64,000 nucleotides of DNA, taken from assembly GCF_004331465.1 (NCBI RefSeq), contig NZ_SJKB01000004.1, positions 1 to 64,000 of the forward strand, in the 5' to 3' direction. The position numbers were made by a program, and so were the translations under genes. Positions 1-6,757 of this stretch are shown here, piece by piece (within the stretch, counting starts at the first letter, position 1; each line of letters starts with the position of its first letter). Source of the DNA: Kribbella pittospori. Lineage in GTDB: Bacteria > Actinomycetota > Actinomycetes > Propionibacteriales > Kribbellaceae. A model generated the notes under the pieces. That model was not told where the DNA came from. It searched no databases and saw only the letters and a list, made by a program, of their open reading frames with translations.

Positions 1-60
1 AGCAGAAGACCATCCGAAGCCCATGAACGGGGATAATGCATCTTTCGGCATTGACTTTCG

Positions 61-84
61 GCACGCTGTTGAGTTCTCAAAAAT
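61..84 (-). promoter_or_regulatory. rRNA operon leader, boxA-like antitermination site
   Basis: Read on the minus strand this holds TTGAGAACTCAACAGCGTGC, which matches the boxA-type leader motif (TTTGAGAACTCAA) found upstream of 16S rRNA genes in mycobacteria and other actinobacteria. The 16S gene itself would lie off the left edge of the window. Promoter-like sequences sit 55-520 bp upstream on the same strand, as expected for an rrn leader. Confidence 0.7.
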
Positions 85-138
85 CGGGCGCACACCGCGC
101 TTCAGACTCTCGTTTGAAGCTCCGGGGCAACTCGCCAA

Positions 139-167
139 ACTTTACTGTTTCGTCCGCGGCCGGTCAA
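139..167 (-). promoter_or_regulatory. Probable rRNA operon promoter, proximal
   Basis: On the minus strand a -35 element TTGACC and a -10 element TAAAGT are separated by exactly 17 bp. The predicted start would be about 50-70 bp upstream of the boxA-like leader motif, a normal arrangement for an actinobacterial rrn promoter. It is a pattern match only. Confidence 0.6.
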
Positions 168-307
168 ATCGGCCTCTTTCGTCCCAGTCCCCCTGCGTGA
201 CTCAGTGTCCAAAACCCGCCGAGGCGTGTTTCGGCTTCCGAGACCTTCAGGGAGTTTGTCGGAGGACCGGCCGCTTTCGCGTCCTGCGCCTCGCTCCAAC
301 AAGAAGA

Positions 308-337
308 ACATTACTGACATTCGCGGTGCGGATGCAA
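308..337 (-). promoter_or_regulatory. Possible second rRNA operon promoter
   Basis: Minus strand -35 TTGCAT and -10 TAATGT with an 18 bp spacer. Multiple tandem promoters ahead of rRNA operons are common in actinobacteria, and this one is about 170 bp upstream of the better match. Confidence 0.4.
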
Positions 338-469
338 ATCGGGGTCCTGGACCCCTCCGATGCCCGCCGGCCGCGGCCTGCTCGTCCCTCTGTTCCCATC
401 CGTCACTCACGTCTCCGCGAGCAGTGGAACCTCCATCATCCACCCCCGGTCAAGGGGCGGCAGGTGGAT

Positions 470-501
470 CGGGTGGGAGACGATCGCTCGTCCCCCACCC
501 G
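470..501. terminator. Hairpin between serine hydrolase gene and rRNA promoter region
   Basis: CGGGTGGG pairs with CCCACCCG, and an inner GACG/CGTC pair closes a six-base loop. A second small hairpin (GCCGCT-CGA-AGCGGC) lies at 541-555. Neither has a T tract, which is usual for GC-rich actinobacteria. Either could end transcription of the serine hydrolase gene; function is inferred. No protein gene is supported anywhere in 1-639. Confidence 0.35.
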
Positions 502-572
502 AGGTACTGCGACTGTCCGGCAGACGCCTCTCGGCGAGTGGCCGCTCGAAGCGGCGAAAGTTGAGGCCCGGG

Positions 573-601
573 GTCATACATCGGACAGTCGAGAGTTGTA
601 A
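573..601 (-). promoter_or_regulatory. Possible distal rRNA operon promoter
   Basis: Minus strand TTACAA and TATGAC spaced by 17 bp, just beyond the end of the serine hydrolase gene. It would be the most distal of three tandem promoters. The match is only moderate. Confidence 0.3.
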
Positions 602-639
602 CCCCGGTACTCGCCCACCTATTCCCGAGTGCACGTCAC

Positions 640-1959
640 TCAGCTCGTGCGGGTGCAGGGGATCTCCTCGTCGTTCTGGATGAAGACCAGATCGCCGTCG
701 CGGAGCTCAAGCTCGGTGTCTGAGGTGGATGCTGCGAACCTGGTCGCGGAGCGCGCGCTGAACTGCAACGGGTTCTGCTTCTCGAACGTCACCTCGAGTC
801 CACTCCCCTGCAGTGCGACGTCGAACGACGGACCGCCATCCAGCCGGAACGCACCGGCCAGCTCAGCCGGAGCCTGTGACGGGAGATCCGGCAGCTCGAC
901 ATCCATCGGGTAGCCCTCCCAGCCGTACGCCGCGGCTGCCGCAGCGAACGCGCGCAGGACGAGCCACATGCCGTTGTCGCTGTTGGTCATCACCACCGCG
1001 CCCTGTCCGCTGTCCCGATAGGCCAGCATGTGGCACTTGAATCCTTCGTTGCCTCCGCTGTGGCCGAAGCGCTGTCCGGCGTCGTCGAGGAACAGTCCCA
1101 GTCCGAGATGGCTCAGGCCACCGATTCGCTCGCTGGCAGAGATCTGGGGCGTGAGCATCTCGCGCGCGAGGTCCGGCGACAACACGGCACCATCCACGCC
1201 TGCGTAGGCCTGCTGGATGCCGATGGCGAACTTGGCGAGATCGGTCGGCGTTGTCCACAGTCCTGCTGCGGCCAGCTCCGGGTAGGCATGCCAGCGTCCG
1301 TCGATGGGCCGGCCTAGCTCGTCGTGAGCTGTCGCCGCGGAGGAGTACAGCTCTGGAGGTAGCGGTTGGGCGTAGTCGCTGGCTGACATGTTGAGTGGTT
1401 CGAGGACCAGCTCCCGGGCGAGTTGCCGGAACGGCGTGCCTGTCACGTCTTCGAGTAGCTGCTGCAGGACGATCGTGCCGCCACCGGCGTACCGGAACTG
1501 GGTCCCGGGGACGGTGTCGACGCGTACGCCGAAGGTGTTGGTCGGGCTGACGCCGTCGAGGATCTGTCTGGTTGTCGGGAGCGTGGCCTCGTGGTGGTAC
1601 CCCGGGAATCCGTGCACCGTCAGGCCTGCGCTGTGGCTGGCCAACTGCCGCAACGTGATGACCGGCTGCCAATCTCCGGTCGGCGGCACCTGCCATGACG
1701 TCAGCCGTTTGTTCACATCCTCATCGAGATCCAGCAGCCCGCGATCGACCAGCCGGAGCATGGCGAGAACCGCGACCGGCTTGCTGATCGAGCACGCCTG
1801 GAACAGAGTGCCCGGGACCACCGGCGCAGACTCGCCTGCCTGCATTACGCCGGCGGTCCCGGTGTACCTGATCTCGCCGCCCTCGATCACCACCCAACTC
1901 GCGCCGGACACCCGGAACTTCTCGAGATCGGCCTCGATCCCCTCGCGCAGAACGTCCAC
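640..1959 (-). CDS. Serine hydrolase, beta-lactamase (class C-like) family
   Basis: Beta-lactamase-related serine hydrolase (the PF00144 fold shared by class C beta-lactamases, D-aminopeptidases and esterases). The SxxK motif with the nucleophile is seen as SISK at about residues 57-60, a YAGGG stretch near residue 157 occupies the Tyr motif, and HSGGNEG near residue 300 takes the third motif. There is no signal peptide, so it is probably cytoplasmic, which argues against a true periplasmic beta-lactamase. The frame is open to 1980, but a strong GAGGGGAGGG ribosome site sits just before the GTG at 1959, so I start there. The substrate cannot be told from sequence. Confidence 0.85.
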   Translation of the reverse strand: MDVLREGIEADLEKFRVSGASWVVIEGGEIRYTGTAGVMQAGESAPVVPGTLFQACSISKPVAVLAMLRLVDRGLLDLDEDVNKRLTSWQVPPTGDWQPVITLRQLASHSAGLTVHGFPGYHHEATLPTTRQILDGVSPTNTFGVRVDTVPGTQFRYAGGGTIVLQQLLEDVTGTPFRQLARELVLEPLNMSASDYAQPLPPELYSSAATAHDELGRPIDGRWHAYPELAAAGLWTTPTDLAKFAIGIQQAYAGVDGAVLSPDLAREMLTPQISASERIGGLSHLGLGLFLDDAGQRFGHSGGNEGFKCHMLAYRDSGQGAVVMTNSDNGMWLVLRAFAAAAAAYGWEGYPMDVELPDLPSQAPAELAGAFRLDGGPSFDVALQGSGLEVTFEKQNPLQFSARSATRFAASTSDTELELRDGDLVFIQNDEEIPCTRTS

Positions 1960-2024
1960 GTTCCCTCCCCTCGACTCCAACCGGCTCGGAGCCTCGTGGA
2001 GGGAACGCTACGACGCGAACGGTG

Positions 2025-2252
2025 CTACCTCGACGGTTGCGGCGCGGTGCAGTCGATCTTCGGGTTCGCGCCGATGTAGTTCAGTGGACCGGCGACGATG
2101 GTCACCAGCGTCGTGCCCACCTTGGCGCACGTCGCGTCCGAACCCGCGAAGTAGTTCCGCTGAACCGCGGCCGCGAGGCCGATGAGCAACCAGACGAGAA
2201 CGATGATCGTGATGGTCCGGGAACCGGTCGTAGACGCTCTACGTGTGCGCAT
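2025..2252 (-). CDS. Small membrane protein, unknown function
   Basis: A 75-residue protein with a basic N-terminus (MRTRRAST), one hydrophobic segment (ITIIVLVWLLIGLAAA, about residues 14-30) and an extracytoplasmic tail with two cysteines and a GPLNYIGANPKIDC ending. I have seen similar short proteins only as conserved actinobacterial hypotheticals. The start is fixed by a perfect AGGAGG site five bases ahead of the ATG; the open frame extends eight codons further up. It is in line with the KTSC gene upstream and the serine hydrolase downstream, but gaps of 65-80 bp leave co-transcription open. Confidence 0.7.
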   Translation of the reverse strand: MRTRRASTTGSRTITIIVLVWLLIGLAAAVQRNYFAGSDATCAKVGTTLVTIVAGPLNYIGANPKIDCTAPQPSR

Positions 2253-2330
2253 GTCCACCTCCTGGGCTGGGCGCATCCCCGTGTGGAACGCCCTTCCGGT
2301 GCCCGCTGCGCAGTCGCCGGAAACGCAGAG

Positions 2331-2534
2331 TCAGACTTCGCGACAGTCGTAGTACGGCTTGATGTGCTTGTTCACGTAGGCGCCGATGCTCGGTGCGGCG
2401 AGCAGAGCGGCGTACGTCGGTTGCGGGACTTCGTCGTACTGGTAGACGTAACCGTTGACGTACTCGAGCTCGAGCGTGCCGTCGGACCAGCCGACCGTTT
2501 TGATACTCGACGAGTTCACCGGCCGCCGCCTCAT
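2331..2534 (-). CDS. KTSC domain protein
   Basis: A 67-residue protein that is essentially one KTSC domain (PF13619). This small domain occurs in phage, plasmid and chromosomal proteins, is sometimes fused to lysyl-tRNA synthetase, and has no settled biochemical role. The family pattern S-S-x-I-x-x-x-G-(W/Y)-(D/S) is seen as SSSIKTVGWSDGTLELEYVNG, followed by the Tyr-rich YVYQYDEVP strand and a helix ending PYYDCREV. It lies 36 bp downstream of an HTH gene on the same strand, so the two may be transcribed together. Confidence 0.75.
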   Translation of the reverse strand: MRRRPVNSSSIKTVGWSDGTLELEYVNGYVYQYDEVPQPTYAALLAAPSIGAYVNKHIKPYYDCREV

Positions 2535-2570
2535 GCCTCACTCCTTCTGTACGCCGTACGTCGCCACAGG

Positions 2571-2924
2571 TCAGTGTGCCGGTGATCGCTCCGGATCGGG
2601 CGACTCCAGGCGCGCCAAGGCGCGGGCGAGGTCGCCGATCGCGGTGTTGAGCTGGTCGAGCACGGCACGGTCGAGCGGGATCCGTCGCTCGTCCAGGCCG
2701 AGATTGGACTCGAACCGGACCAACGCATCGGGCGGTGCCTTCTTGAGTGAGCTGTCGAGGGCCTCCTGTAAGTAGGGACTGGGCACGATCTCGGGTCTCT
2801 CTCGCCACTTCGTGACCGTGCGAGGCGCAATGCCGAGGTGCTCGGCGAAGGCCTCGTTCGTCAGCCGCAGCGCCGTCCGCAAGGCGTGCGCGTGCCGGCC
2901 GGTCCATTCTTCGATGACTGTCAT
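2571..2924 (-). CDS. Helix-turn-helix protein, XRE-like
   Basis: A 117-residue protein with an N-terminal helix-turn-helix (about residues 12-45: LRTALRLTNEAFAEHLGIAP followed by RTVTKWRER), the pattern of Cro/CI-type DNA-binding domains. The rest is helical and charged with no recognised domain, so it could be a repressor or a small regulatory partner. The ATG at 2924 has an AGGAG site nine bases upstream; an upstream in-frame ATG at 2960 lacks one. It is divergent from the small gene at 3028 and upstream of the KTSC gene, which it may regulate. Confidence 0.65.
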   Translation of the reverse strand: MTVIEEWTGRHAHALRTALRLTNEAFAEHLGIAPRTVTKWRERPEIVPSPYLQEALDSSLKKAPPDALVRFESNLGLDERRIPLDRAVLDQLNTAIGDLARALARLESPDPERSPAH

Positions 2925-3027
2925 CGGATTCGCTCCTTGCGCGTCGATCACTCCTTGCAATCAGATTACGGCGATTGGGTGACCGTCGGAGTGCACAATT
3001 TGTGCCCTGTGGATACCGGTTGGGTTC

Positions 3028-3360
3028 ATGGTGCGGACCGGCTTCGGCGCGTTGACTTCAGGCATGAACGAGATCGGCGGAAGAACCCCGACGCTGCTGC
3101 GGACGATCCCGCGCCGGCGTCACCTGAAGGTCGCGAACAAGTCCGGGCCACGCTGTTTCCAACTGGTCCGTCATGTTGACGTCTCCGGCATCAGCGGCAC
3201 GGGCGTTGTCGCCGAAGGGGTCGAGTGGAGCGACGGGACGGTGGCCCTGCACTGGGGAGGCCGCTATCCCACGACCACGGTCTGGCCGGATGGCGTGCAC
3301 GCGCTGCTCACCGTCCATGGTCACAACGGTGCGACCACCATCCGATGGCTGGACGAGTAG
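3028..3360 (+). CDS. Conserved small hypothetical protein
   Basis: Up to 110 residues. The C-terminal two thirds (HVDVSGISGTGVVAEGVEWS followed by a DGTVALHW/PTTTVWPDG pattern and TIRWLDE) looks like the compact beta-strand protein often seen as a conserved hypothetical in Streptomyces and relatives; no enzyme motif is visible. The start is uncertain: ATG at 3028 or 3064, neither with a good ribosome site. It runs towards a bidirectional hairpin and the membrane-protein cassette. Confidence 0.55.
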   Translation: MVRTGFGALTSGMNEIGGRTPTLLRTIPRRRHLKVANKSGPRCFQLVRHVDVSGISGTGVVAEGVEWSDGTVALHWGGRYPTTTVWPDGVHALLTVHGHNGATTIRWLDE

Positions 3361-3378
3361 CCATGCGGACCCGATCTC

Positions 3379-3416
3379 GGTGGGGCGGGCCTCCCCTGCA
3401 ACCGGCCCGCCTCACC
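3379..3416. terminator. Bidirectional hairpin terminator
   Basis: A 13 bp stem (GGTGGGGCGGGCC against GGCCCGCCTCACC, one G-T pair) with a 12-base loop lies between two convergent genes, 19 bp after the stop of one and 4 bp before the stop of the other. The location suggests it ends transcription from both sides. Confidence 0.55.
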
Positions 3417-3419
3417 GGC

Positions 3420-4190
3420 CTACTCCGAGAAGAACTGCTCGCGGTACTCGGCCGGGGTCTCCTTGGTCGACCTACGTGCGCTGCCGTTCAATCCCGGAGA
3501 CCTGGCGGACTTCTGGCTGGACGTCGCTTCGCTCGCCGGTTGTGTGCCCGCGTCAGGCGGGGCGGGCTGTTGGTGCGATTCGTCCGGTTCCACCAGGGTG
3601 TCGACCGCGGCGTTGAAGGCGAGTTCGGTCCGGGTCGGCTTGGTGTGCTCGATGGCGTCGGCAGACGCCCGTCGTGCCGGCAGGTCGTTGGCGGCCGCGG
3701 ACAGTTCGGCGAGGGTGTCGAGCAGCCCGAGGGTCGTCTCGACCTCGCCGGGGTGATTGACCAGCCACCAGACCGCGGCCGAGCCGGGCGTGGCGAAGAC
3801 GTCGTCCTTCAGGTACGCGCGTTTGTCCTGCTCCATCCGGCGTTCGAGCAGAGTCGTTTGCTCCCGGCGGTGCAGAGCGGCGAGGTGCTGGAGATGCTTC
3901 TGATCGGCGTCGGGCAGCCGCAGTCTGATCTCCGTCGCCCAGCAGCGCACCTGTCCCTTCTCGTCCAGCGCGGGCTCACCAAGGGTGGCAGCGAGGCGGT
4001 GCTGGTTGAGCGACTCCTCGGTCACCTGTTGGGTCGCGGTCAGGGCCCGAGCCCGCTCGAGCAAAGCGTGGACCGCGACTGCGCCCAGGTCCGCGTGGCG
4101 CGAGCCCGACAGCACGGTGGACCACTGCACCACTGCCGAGAAGCTGAACTGGAAGTCGGGCGACGCGGACGGCAGCCGTATGTCGGCCAC
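3420..4190 (-). CDS. Hypothetical protein, SPFH/prohibitin-like character; downstream part of a frameshifted gene
   Basis: This frame gives 256 residues from a GTG, and stays open without a stop back to 4280. It has a beta-rich start (ADIRLPSASPDFQFSFSAVV), a helical charged centre, a conserved-looking DDVFATPGSAAVWWLVNHP stretch and a disordered Ala/Pro/Ser-rich tail. The beta start followed by long helices recalls SPFH/band-7 proteins, but I would not assign the family firmly. The residues upstream of the GTG (HQPTPAPSVVLADPDPVF) read like coding sequence, and two membrane segments lie just upstream in another frame, so the native protein was probably longer and membrane anchored. It is in one transcription unit with the caspase-like gene. 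Confidence 0.5.
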   Translation of the reverse strand: MADIRLPSASPDFQFSFSAVVQWSTVLSGSRHADLGAVAVHALLERARALTATQQVTEESLNQHRLAATLGEPALDEKGQVRCWATEIRLRLPDADQKHLQHLAALHRREQTTLLERRMEQDKRAYLKDDVFATPGSAAVWWLVNHPGEVETTLGLLDTLAELSAAANDLPARRASADAIEHTKPTRTELAFNAAVDTLVEPDESHQQPAPPDAGTQPASEATSSQKSARSPGLNGSARRSTKETPAEYREQFFSE

Positions 4191-4435
4191 CGTGCGCGTC
4201 GGCGGTCCGGAGAAGACGGGATCCGGATCAGCCAGGACGACGGATGGTGCCGGCGTCGGCTGGTGACCACGGGACGCGGTTCATCGGGCTGCTTCCAGAC
4301 CACCGCCAGCAGCACGAGCAGCACCACGGTGAGTACGACGGCGGCCCAAGCTGGGAGGCCGACGACGAGCGATACGACGTACAGGACCAGGACAATCGCG
4401 GCAGCAGTCAGGAGGGAATTCCGGTGGAGCTTCAT
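4040..4435 (-). pseudogene. Two-transmembrane N-terminal fragment, out of frame with the following gene
   Basis: The first about 55 residues (MKLHRNSLLTAAAIVLVLYV and a second segment ending VLLVLLAVVWKQPDEPRP) form a typical short N-terminal membrane hairpin. Beyond about 4275 the frame continues to 4040 but its peptide turns Arg/Ser/Pro-rich, as a shadow frame does, while the -1 frame there becomes the plausible reading. A missing base between about 4262 and 4280 would join the two into one membrane-anchored protein of about 330 residues. This may be a true frameshift mutation or a sequencing error. Its ATG overlaps the stop of the short ORF upstream. Confidence 0.45.
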
Positions 4436-4524
4436 GGTGGCGTTCCTTCACCGCGTCGGGCGGACGTCAGTAGGTCGGCGAATGCGTACCGGACGGCTTC
4501 CCCGTCCTCCGCCACCCAGGTCAC
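4432..4524 (-). CDS. Short ORF between caspase-like gene and membrane protein, start uncertain
   Basis: An open frame whose last 30 residues (VTWVAEDGEAVRYAFADLL and onward) have normal GC-rich codon use and end in a TGA that overlaps the ATG of the next gene as ATGA, the usual sign of translational coupling. Upstream in the same frame the reading continues (LAEWRDPWSGLP) with no good start codon and poorer codon use. The GTG taken here is a guess. Function is unknown. Confidence 0.3.
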   Translation of the reverse strand: MTWVAEDGEAVRYAFADLLTSARRGEGTPP

Positions 4525-4627
4525 CGGCAACCCAGACCACGGATCCCGCCACTCAGCGAGACCACAAAAAGTCTCACATGCTCCACCGAAAGTAGCCGCC
4601 CGGAGCGTGTCGGTAGCCGAGCGTGAG

Positions 4628-5257
4628 TCAGCCGGTGAGCGAGCGGAGGGCTCGGCGGGAGGGGGTGAGCACCACGGGCTTGTAGGGACAGCGGGCGTCG
4701 GTGAGGGTTTCGTAGGCGCGGATGGCGCGGTTGGCGGCGTCCCAGCCCTGCTCGGCGGGGGTCCGGCCGAGGCCTCGGTTGCGGACCAGGGCGCCGTAGA
4801 AGGCGGAGCAGAAGACGGTCGCTTCGTACCAGCCGATGACGGTGCTGGTGCCGATGTAGGTGATGTCGTCCTGGAGACAGTCGCGGATGGCCCGCTGCCA
4901 TTTGCCGATGCCGGTCTTGCAGCCGTCGGCGATGACGACGCCACTCGCAATGCCCCACTGCCGGTCCAGGAACCACTCCGCCAACGAGCGCAGCGAGACC
5001 TGGGTCTTGCCGTCGGTGGAGAGGAAGGACGGCTCCTCGCTGTGGTCACCGTGTGCCATCACGTGCAGGACGGTCGACGGGGTGGTCAGGGCGGAGAACG
5101 CGGTCTCGTGGTCGCGGGTGCGAACGAAGTTCACGTCGATCACCGGCTGGTCCCAGCCGGCGTTGATGTTGCCGGTGATGCCCTGGACGAAGCTCATCGA
5201 GGCGTCGAACGAACTGTCCAGACCGAGATCCACCAAGGTGATCAGCCGGTTCCTCAT
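4628..5257 (-). CDS. Caspase-like (CHAT-type) cysteine peptidase domain protein
   Basis: A free-standing 209-residue caspase-fold protein. The predicted catalytic pair is His69 in VLHVMAHGDH, at the end of a hydrophobic strand, and Cys113 in GVVIADGCKTG, the spacing and context of the His-Cys dyad of clan CD peptidases. Family members cleave proteins, often as the triggered effector of bacterial conflict or cell-death systems, but here no adaptor or STAND NTPase is seen. The start chosen has GGGAGGG upstream of the ATG; the frame is open 17 codons further. The next genes on the strand are the short ORF and the membrane protein, suggesting a small cassette. The fold is assigned from motifs only. 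Confidence 0.6.
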   Translation of the reverse strand: MRNRLITLVDLGLDSSFDASMSFVQGITGNINAGWDQPVIDVNFVRTRDHETAFSALTTPSTVLHVMAHGDHSEEPSFLSTDGKTQVSLRSLAEWFLDRQWGIASGVVIADGCKTGIGKWQRAIRDCLQDDITYIGTSTVIGWYEATVFCSAFYGALVRNRGLGRTPAEQGWDAANRAIRAYETLTDARCPYKPVVLTPSRRALRSLTG

Positions 5258-5469
5258 TCGCCCATCCCTCCCAAGCGTTTCGTTCCCCGCCGCACCATGA
5301 TGAACCACAGATCCGACAGTTTGCTCCCCTGTTTATCTGCGCTGAGACAGCCCGCCCGAGCGCGGGCCGGACCGTACGACGTACGGCGATCCTGGGCCGG
5401 CGGACGACGCGGGAGCGGACCGTGAGCGGCGGGTACGGTGGCGGGCAGCGGCTGCCGAAGGAGGACAGG

Positions 5470-6294
5470 ATGAGTCAGGTTCCGAGTGTCACGCTGAGTC
5501 ATGGAGCGGTGATGCCACGGGTCGGTCTGGGAACGTCACCGATGAACGACGCGGACGCGGAACGGGCGGTCAGTCAGGCTCTCGAGACCGGCTATCGGTT
5601 GTTCGACACGGCGGAGAACTATCGCAACGAGGTCGGGGTCGGTCGGGCGCTGCGTGGTGCGCCGCGCGACCAGGTGTTCGTCACGTCGAAGTTCAACAAG
5701 CGGTGGCACAGCGTCGAGGGCGCGCGGACCGCGTTCGAGGCGAGCGCGGAGAAGCTGGGTGTCGAGTATCTCGACCTGTTGCTGATCCACTGGCCGAACC
5801 CGGAGCAGGACCGGTACGTCGACGCGTGGCGCGGGCTGATCGAGTTGCGGGAGGCGGGGTTGGTGCGGGCGATCGGTACGTCGAACTTCAAGCCGGCTCA
5901 CCTGTCGCGGCTCATCGACGAGACCGGGGTGGCGCCTGAGGTCAATCAGGTGCAGCTGAGTCCGGTGTGGGCGAAGGCGGCTGAGCGGGAGTTCCATGCG
6001 CAGCACGGGATCGTCACCGAGGCGTGGAGTCCGTTGGGTAAGGGGACCGATCTGCTGAGCCATCCGGCCGTGCAGGAGATCGCTAACGCCCACGGGCGGT
6101 CGCCGGGCCAGGTGGTCCTGCGCTGGGAGACCCAGCAGGACGTCGTACCGATCCCCAAGTCAGCCAACCCCAGCCGGCTCGCCGACAACCTGAACATCTT
6201 CGACTTCGACCTGACCCCCGCCGAGCTCTCCACCCTGGCAGCCCTCGACGGCACCAGCCGCCCCGCCGCCAACTCCGACCACTCCGGCCACTAA
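5470..6294 (+). CDS. Aldo/keto reductase
   Basis: NAD(P)H-dependent aldo/keto reductase, 274 residues, close to the 2,5-diketo-D-gluconate reductase-like group. It reduces small carbonyl compounds; the natural substrate is not clear. Visible family features are GLGTSPMNDADAERAV, the catalytic Tyr in LFDTAENYRNE, Lys in VTSKFNKR, His in LLIHWPNP, and the cofactor-binding end IPKSANPSRL. The ATG at 5470 has a GAAGGAGGA ribosome site; the frame extends 16 codons further up without one. It stands alone, upstream of a noncoding repeat. Confidence 0.92.
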   Translation: MSQVPSVTLSHGAVMPRVGLGTSPMNDADAERAVSQALETGYRLFDTAENYRNEVGVGRALRGAPRDQVFVTSKFNKRWHSVEGARTAFEASAEKLGVEYLDLLLIHWPNPEQDRYVDAWRGLIELREAGLVRAIGTSNFKPAHLSRLIDETGVAPEVNQVQLSPVWAKAAEREFHAQHGIVTEAWSPLGKGTDLLSHPAVQEIANAHGRSPGQVVLRWETQQDVVPIPKSANPSRLADNLNIFDFDLTPAELSTLAALDGTSRPAANSDHSGH

Positions 6295-6322
6295 CCACGC
6301 AGGACCGCCGCTGCCCAGGCGA

Positions 6323-6735
6323 GCGGCTCCCCCGGCAGAAGTACCTCGGCGGGCGCGGCCCTCCGGGACCAATGCAGTTCGGGCGGGGAGCGCCCCCGGA
6401 CCGAAGCACCCGGCAGACGGCTGCCCGGGCCGACGCACCTGGACAGGCGGCTCCCGGCAGAAGCACCTGGGCGGGCTCGGCCCTCCGGGATCAACGCAGT
6501 TCGGGCGGAGGGCGACCCCGGACCGAAGCACCTGGGCGGGCGGTCTCCGGGCCGACGAGCCCGGGTGGGCGGCTCCCTCGGCCGAAGCATCTGGCGGTGC
6601 CCACGGGACAAACCAGTCTGTGCGGGCGGCTCCCTGGCCCGAAGCACCCGGCGGCGGCTCCCCGGACACCAGTCTGTGCGGGCGGCTCTCCGGATCGGCG
6701 CGCTTGGGGGGCGGCCGCCTCGGGCGAGGCGGCCT
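6323..6735. repeat. Degenerate GC-rich tandem repeat, about 122-124 bp period
   Basis: Units begin GCGGCTCCC at 6323, 6447 and 6569. The first two units match over most of their length, sharing GGCAGAAG, CTCGGCCCTCCGGGA-like, GCAGTTCGGGCGG and CCGGACCGAAGCACC blocks. The third is more diverged and contains its own short repeat of ACCAGTCTGTGCGGGCGGCT. The region lies between two convergent genes. Open frames across it give repetitive Arg/Pro/Gly peptides with no ribosome site, so I treat it as noncoding. Confidence 0.7.
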
Positions 6736-6757
6736 GAGGCGGCTCCTTTGAAGCGGC

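Noticed and set aside
23..601. Several open frames of 75-192 residues on both strands
   Set aside because: They overlap rrn leader and promoter sequence, lack ribosome sites and encode Arg/Pro/Ser-rich nonsense.
4432..5049. A 205-residue frame on the minus strand
   Set aside because: Most of it overlaps the caspase-like gene in another frame with Ser/Pro/Arg-rich peptide; only the last about 30-60 residues look like coding sequence.
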